Origin: Spirochaetaceae bacterium | GTDB lineage: Bacteria > Spirochaetota > Spirochaetia > Treponematales > Breznakiellaceae | DNA length: 7,207 nucleotides | Assembly (NCBI GenBank): GCA_031269165.1 | Contig: JAISZQ010000155.1 | Coordinates: forward strand, 1-7,207 | Reading direction: 5' to 3' | In this document: positions 4,872 through 7,207 of the stretch, piece after piece | Layout of the letters: each line of letters opens with the position of its first letter | Position numbering within the stretch: the first letter of the stretch is position 1 | The notes under the pieces: model-generated | Told to the model about the DNA's origin: nothing | Seen by the model: only the letters and a program-made list of their open reading frames with translations | The model's database searches: none | Position numbers and translations under genes: made by a program

Positions 4872-5011
4872 CCGGATCCGGGGGCGTTGCGGGGGTGGGA
4901 AACCCCCGCAGAGGGGGTAGCGGAGGACGGCTCAAACCATTGCGAGGTATACCCCGCAATGGTTTGAGCTGGCCGGAGCGAGGGGGAGACTTCCCCCTCC
5001 TCTCCTTGCCG
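4872..5011. repeat. Family C element in the 3' region of the amt-PII operon (copy C2)
   Basis: The element aligns with C1 from GGGGGCGTTGCGGGGG through to CTCTCCTTGC. The large palindrome is at about 4930-4969, with one difference between its arms. The second hairpin GAGGGGGA-GACT-TCCCCCTC follows. An extra stem, GCGGGGG-TGGGAAA-CCCCCGC, lies near 4886-4909, and AAGCGC-GAAA-GCGCTT sits just outside at about 4857-4872. The element begins 12 bp after the PII stop, so it is transcribed in the operon's 3' untranslated region. Confidence 0.85.
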
Positions 5012-5023
5012 CTCCTTTCCTCA

Positions 5024-5365
5024 TCACCCAATCGCGCCGCTACCGGTTTCGCCCGTGCGGATGCGGATCGTTTCTTCAATCGGCAACACAAAGATTTTGC
5101 CGTCGCCGATTTCGCCGGAACGCGCGCCCTTGACGATGGCCTCGATCGTGGGTTTTACGAAGTTGTCGTTGACGGCGATTTCAAGGCGCACCTTTTTGAG
5201 GAGGTTCACCTCGATGTCGACACCGCGAAATTGCTCGGAGTAGCCTTTCTGCTGACCGCAACCCATCGCGTTGGTGACCGATAGTTTAAACACTTCCGCC
5301 TTGTAGAGTTCCTGCTTCACGTCGTTCAGGGCGTGAGGCTGAATATAAGCGATAATAAGTTTCAT
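5024..5365 (-). CDS. glnK: PII nitrogen regulatory protein without Tyr51
   Basis: This is a 113-residue trimeric PII signal protein that senses ATP/ADP and 2-oxoglutarate and, when linked to amt, usually docks on the ammonium channel. Visible family features are the GQQKG motif with Gln39 and Lys40, Arg47, Lys58, GEIGDGKIF with Gly87 and Lys90, and the C-terminal Arg101 and Arg103 of RIRTGE. The T-loop reads YSEQFRGVDIEVN: the uridylylated Tyr51 is Ile and Tyr46 is Phe, so GlnD-type control at that residue is not possible. Arg47, which enters the Amt pore in E. coli GlnK, is kept. The second of two adjacent ATGs (5365) is chosen: it gives the canonical MKLI start and 6-nt spacing from AGGAGG. 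The amt stop codon overlaps that ribosome site. glnB is an equally fair name; the symbol follows the amt linkage. Confidence 0.93.
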   Translation of the reverse strand: MKLIIAYIQPHALNDVKQELYKAEVFKLSVTNAMGCGQQKGYSEQFRGVDIEVNLLKKVRLEIAVNDNFVKPTIEAIVKGARSGEIGDGKIFVLPIEETIRIRTGETGSGAIG

Positions 5366-5371
5366 CATCTT

Positions 5372-5377
5372 CCTCCT
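5372..5377 (-). promoter_or_regulatory. PII gene ribosome site overlapping the amt stop codon
   Basis: AGGAGG shares its first A with the last base of the amt TAA (TAAGGAGG). Ribosomes finishing amt would sit on the site, so the two genes are probably translationally coupled. The 6-nt spacing favours the ATG at 5365 over the one at 5368. Confidence 0.85.
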
Positions 5378-6741
5378 TACATATTGCTAAAGATCTGGAA
5401 ACCGGCGTAGGCTTCCGCCTTGTGTTCCGACAGGTCAAGGCCGACCAGTTCTTCCCGGGCGCTGACCCGAAGGCCAACGGTAGCCTTGATGACGAGGAAC
5501 AGGAGGAGGCTCGTAAGCGCCGCCCATGCCCCTACCGCCAGAATACCGATAAACTGCACGCCCAGTTGCGTAAACCCGCCGCCGTGGAGAAGGCCGAGGA
5601 CGCCGTCTTCCGGCGCGTTGGCCCAGATTCCCACAGCGATGGTGCCGAAAATGCCGCACACGCAATGTACGGAAACCGCGCCCACGGGATCGTCGATCTT
5701 GAGCACTTTGTCGATGAACTCCACCGAAAGTACCACGAGAATGCCGGCAATAAGCCCGATGATTATCGACGCGCCCGGAGAAACCACCGCGCAGGGGGCG
5801 GTAATTCCCACAAGGCCCGCGAGAAGGCCGTTAAGGGTCATGGATGCGTCAGGCTTCTTGAACCATATCCACGAGAAGATCATGGCACTCACCGCGCCGG
5901 CCGCTGCGGCAAGACAGGTGGTCACGCAAACCCGGGCGATGTTGAGGCCGCTCCAGATACCCCCGCCGCCCACGGTGGCGATGCCGGTGGACGCGCCGTT
6001 AAAGCCGAACCACCCGAAAAAGAGGAGTAGTACGCCCAACGCCGCATAGGGAATGTTGTGGCCGGGAAAGGCTTTGACGGAAGTTGTGCCGTCGGCCCCT
6101 TTCACATATTTCCCCAGCCGGGGGCCGAGAACGGTCGCCCCCATCAGGGCCGCCCAGCCGCCTACGGAGTGGACTACCGTGGAACCCGCGAAGTCGTGGA
6201 ACCCCAATTCGGCAAGCCAGCCGCCGCCCCAGACCCAGTGGCCTGAAATCGGGTAGATAAACGCCGAAATAAAGCAGGTGTAGATCAGGTAGGACTTGAA
6301 CTGGGTCCGCTCCGCCATCGCGCCGGATACGATAGTCGCCGCAGTGGCGGCAAAGACTACCTGGAAGAACCAGCTTTTGTAGAAGTTCCCGCTCTCAAAA
6401 TCGACCGACATGGGACTGAAGAAAAACTGGTCGGTCCCGATAAGGCCGCCCAGGGCATCTTTTCCGTACATAAAGCCCCAGCCGATGGCCCAATACACGA
6501 TAGCGCCGAAACAGAAGTCCATCACGTTCTTCATCGTGATGTTGGTGGCGTTTTTAGCCCGGGTCAGCCCGGTTTCTACAAGGGCAAAGCCGGCCTGCAT
6601 GATGAACACCAGGATGGCGCCGATGAAGAGCCACACCACGTCTAGGGAAAACCCCAGACTTTCAAGGCTTTCTTGGGCGAAAAGGGAAATGCCCCCCGCG
6701 CACAGAAAAAGCACCGCTAAAACGAACAATTTTTTTCGCAC
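5377..6741 (-). CDS. amt: Ammonium transporter (Amt/MEP/Rh family)
   Basis: This 454-residue inner-membrane ammonium channel forms trimers. Residues 1-23 (VRKKLFVLAVLFLCAGGISLFAQ region) form a cleavable signal peptide, followed by about eleven hydrophobic segments. The family signature DFAGSTVVHSVGG begins at Asp183. The two pore histidines are His191 and His359 (SVHCVCGIFGT). AGFALVETGLTRAKN and the motif FQVVFAATAATIVSGAMAER are also typical. The cytoplasmic tail (SAREELVGLDLSEHKAEAY) is the usual PII-contacting region. The start is taken as GTG at 6741 because AGGAGG lies 6 nt upstream and gives a proper signal peptide. An in-frame ATG at 6783 lies inside the sigma-54 promoter and cannot be used from that transcript. 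It is the first gene of a two-gene operon with the PII gene, 11 nt apart. Confidence 0.96.
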   Translation of the reverse strand: MRKKLFVLAVLFLCAGGISLFAQESLESLGFSLDVVWLFIGAILVFIMQAGFALVETGLTRAKNATNITMKNVMDFCFGAIVYWAIGWGFMYGKDALGGLIGTDQFFFSPMSVDFESGNFYKSWFFQVVFAATAATIVSGAMAERTQFKSYLIYTCFISAFIYPISGHWVWGGGWLAELGFHDFAGSTVVHSVGGWAALMGATVLGPRLGKYVKGADGTTSVKAFPGHNIPYAALGVLLLFFGWFGFNGASTGIATVGGGGIWSGLNIARVCVTTCLAAAAGAVSAMIFSWIWFKKPDASMTLNGLLAGLVGITAPCAVVSPGASIIIGLIAGILVVLSVEFIDKVLKIDDPVGAVSVHCVCGIFGTIAVGIWANAPEDGVLGLLHGGGFTQLGVQFIGILAVGAWAALTSLLLFLVIKATVGLRVSAREELVGLDLSEHKAEAYAGFQIFSNM

Positions 6742-6747
6742 TTTTAT

Positions 6748-6753
6748 CCTCCT
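6748..6753 (-). promoter_or_regulatory. amt ribosome binding site
   Basis: A perfect AGGAGG lies 6 nt before the GTG at 6741, with the same spacing as at the PII gene. It fixes the GTG start over the upstream in-frame ATG. Confidence 0.85.
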
Positions 6754-6778
6754 GCGAATAAGATGTTTCAAAATATGT

Positions 6779-6794
6779 AGCAAGAATCGTGCCA
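6779..6794 (-). promoter_or_regulatory. Sigma-54 (-24/-12) promoter of amt-PII
   Basis: The minus strand reads TGGCACGATTCTTGCT, matching the RpoN consensus TGGCAC-N5-TTGCW at every defined position, with 10 nt between the invariant GG and GC. The predicted start site is near 6768, giving a leader of about 27 nt. RpoN promoters need an enhancer-binding activator such as NtrC. I see no convincing palindromic activator site in the roughly 60 bp upstream before the repeats begin. Confidence 0.9.
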
Positions 6795-6826
6795 GAGTTG
6801 CGGATAAGGGGTCACGTTGAGCCTTT

Positions 6827-6849
6827 GGCGCGGGTGCTGTTTAGGAAGC
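6827..6849. repeat. Family A fragment
   Basis: GGCGCGGGTGCTGTTTAGGAAGC matches the first part of the 64-bp unit and is in the same orientation as the copies at 1-282. It lies about 35 bp upstream of the sigma-54 promoter and next to repeat C3. Confidence 0.65.
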
Positions 6850-6859
6850 TGTCAACAAC

Positions 6860-6975
6860 TTAAGAGCCTGTTCAGAATCTCAGCAAAAGGGGGAATCGGC
6901 AATTTGCCGCGCCTTCCCCCTCGTTCCGGCACTTCGCGCCTCCACTATCCCCCCCCCCCTCCATTCCCGGTCCAA
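6860..6975. repeat. Degenerate inverted family C copy lacking the palindrome (C3), with an 11-C run
   Basis: TAAGAGCCTGTTCAGAATCTCAGCA is the reverse complement of the right end of C1 with one change. The AGGGGGAA and CCTTCCCCCTCG-TTCCGG hairpin region and CCTCCACTATCCCCC follow in the expected order, but the 40-bp palindrome is missing between them. The C-tract at 6949-6959 is 11 bases long. Confidence 0.7.
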
Positions 6976-7020
6976 TCACGGTGAACCACAGACAACACGG
7001 ATGCGGAAAGACAGAAAGTG

Positions 7021-7083
7021 AAAAAAACCGTGCGCGTTCATGCCGTTCACGGTCATAAAAAATCCCGTTGCGTGAACGCGCAC
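7021..7083 (-). terminator. Overlapping inverted repeats with a T-tract, possible terminator or attenuator
   Basis: On the minus strand ACCGTG (7048-7053) pairs with CACGGT (7027-7032), followed by T7 in total, a terminator-like layout. A longer perfect 11-bp pair, GTGCGCGTTCA and TGAACGCGCAC (7030-7040 and 7073-7083), and an 8-bp pair (7044-7051 with 7071-7078) compete for the same bases. No gene ending just upstream on this strand is visible. The flanking GTGAACCACAGACAACACGG at 6980 resembles dispersed repeats seen in many bacteria. Confidence 0.4.
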
Positions 7084-7097
7084 ATTTCCGCGACCCC

Positions 7098-7126
7098 TTG
7101 ACACCCGGCCGCCCGTCCGGTAAACT
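7098..7126 (+). promoter_or_regulatory. Strong sigma-70-type promoter reading out of the window
   Basis: A perfect -35 TTGACA (7098-7103), a 17-nt GC-rich spacer and TAAACT (7121-7126, four of six matches) follow one another. The predicted start site is near 7133. The 75 bp left in the window contain no convincing start codon with a ribosome site (an ATG at 7199 has none), so the gene, protein or stable RNA, lies beyond the edge. Confidence 0.6.
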
Positions 7127-7207
7127 GAGCCCCGGCACGGTGGAAAAATCCCAAAAAAGTTTTAGTTTTTCTCCTAACTCTCGGTTTGGCGGCAAATATG
7201 TTCGCCA

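Noticed and set aside
4784..5284. 166-codon plus-strand frame across repeat C2 and the PII gene
   Set aside because: Half of it is repeat and half is antisense to the PII gene, and it has no ribosome site.
5420..6049. Two overlapping plus-strand frames of about 200 codons opposite amt
   Set aside because: Both are antisense to a well-supported transporter, lack ribosome sites and give Arg/Pro-rich low-complexity translations.
6741..6783. Upstream in-frame ATG at 6783 as the amt start
   Set aside because: It overlaps the -12 element of the sigma-54 promoter, has no ribosome site and would add a basic segment before the signal peptide. GTG at 6741 fits on all counts.
6872..7195. 107-codon minus-strand frame at the right edge
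   Set aside because: It starts at TTG without a ribosome site and runs through competing hairpins, the C-tract and repeat C3. The composition is not protein-like.

Overview
This window looks like chromosomal DNA from a moderately GC-rich bacterium, most likely a spirochaete of the Treponema lineage. That placement is an inference. It rests on a short 640-residue GyrB with the toprim stretch SLFGKMLNVEK, where most bacteria have PL(K/R)GK, on a secreted-type Amt with a cleavable N-terminal signal, on a small DUF2325 protein, and on many intergenic palindromic repeats. A tree of GyrB would settle it.

Layout. Positions 1-663 hold only repeats: four and a bit 64-bp tandem units (family A), then REP/MITE-like palindromic elements ending in CGTCATTGCGA (family B), then a large hairpin element (family C). 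gyrB follows on the plus strand (794-2716), with a -10-like TATACT directly before its start codon and no Shine-Dalgarno sequence. A DUF2325 gene (2723-3031, minus) meets gyrB tail to tail with 6 bp between the stop codons and has a TTGACA-N17 promoter. A 168-residue protein (3481-3987, minus) has the IS200/REP-associated transposase (RAYT) fold pattern but has lost the HUH metal-binding histidines and the catalytic-tyrosine region. It still has a good ribosome site and promoter. Upstream of it lie two full family B elements alternating with family A units (4228-4587).

The right half is a nitrogen operon on the minus strand: amt (5377-6741) then a PII gene (5024-5365). A textbook sigma-54 promoter (TGGCACGATTCTTGCT) drives it, the two genes are translationally coupled, and a rho-independent terminator at 4755-4789 ends it. 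A family C hairpin sits between the PII gene and that terminator. The PII protein keeps its ATP/2-oxoglutarate residues and the Amt-docking Arg47, but has Ile at position 51 where the uridylylated Tyr normally lies. The operon therefore appears set up for nitrogen-limitation transcription and PII gating of ammonium uptake without GlnD-type modification at that site.

The right edge (6860-7207) contains a degenerate family C copy with an 11-C homopolymer, a set of competing inverted repeats, and a strong plus-strand sigma-70-type promoter (TTGACA-N17-TAAACT) reading out of the window towards an unseen gene.

The most interesting points are the catalytically dead RAYT-like gene with its own promoter among REP-like repeats, the repeat families with compensatory stem changes and composite organisation, and the PII protein lacking Tyr51. 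No CRISPR array, tRNA or rRNA was found.
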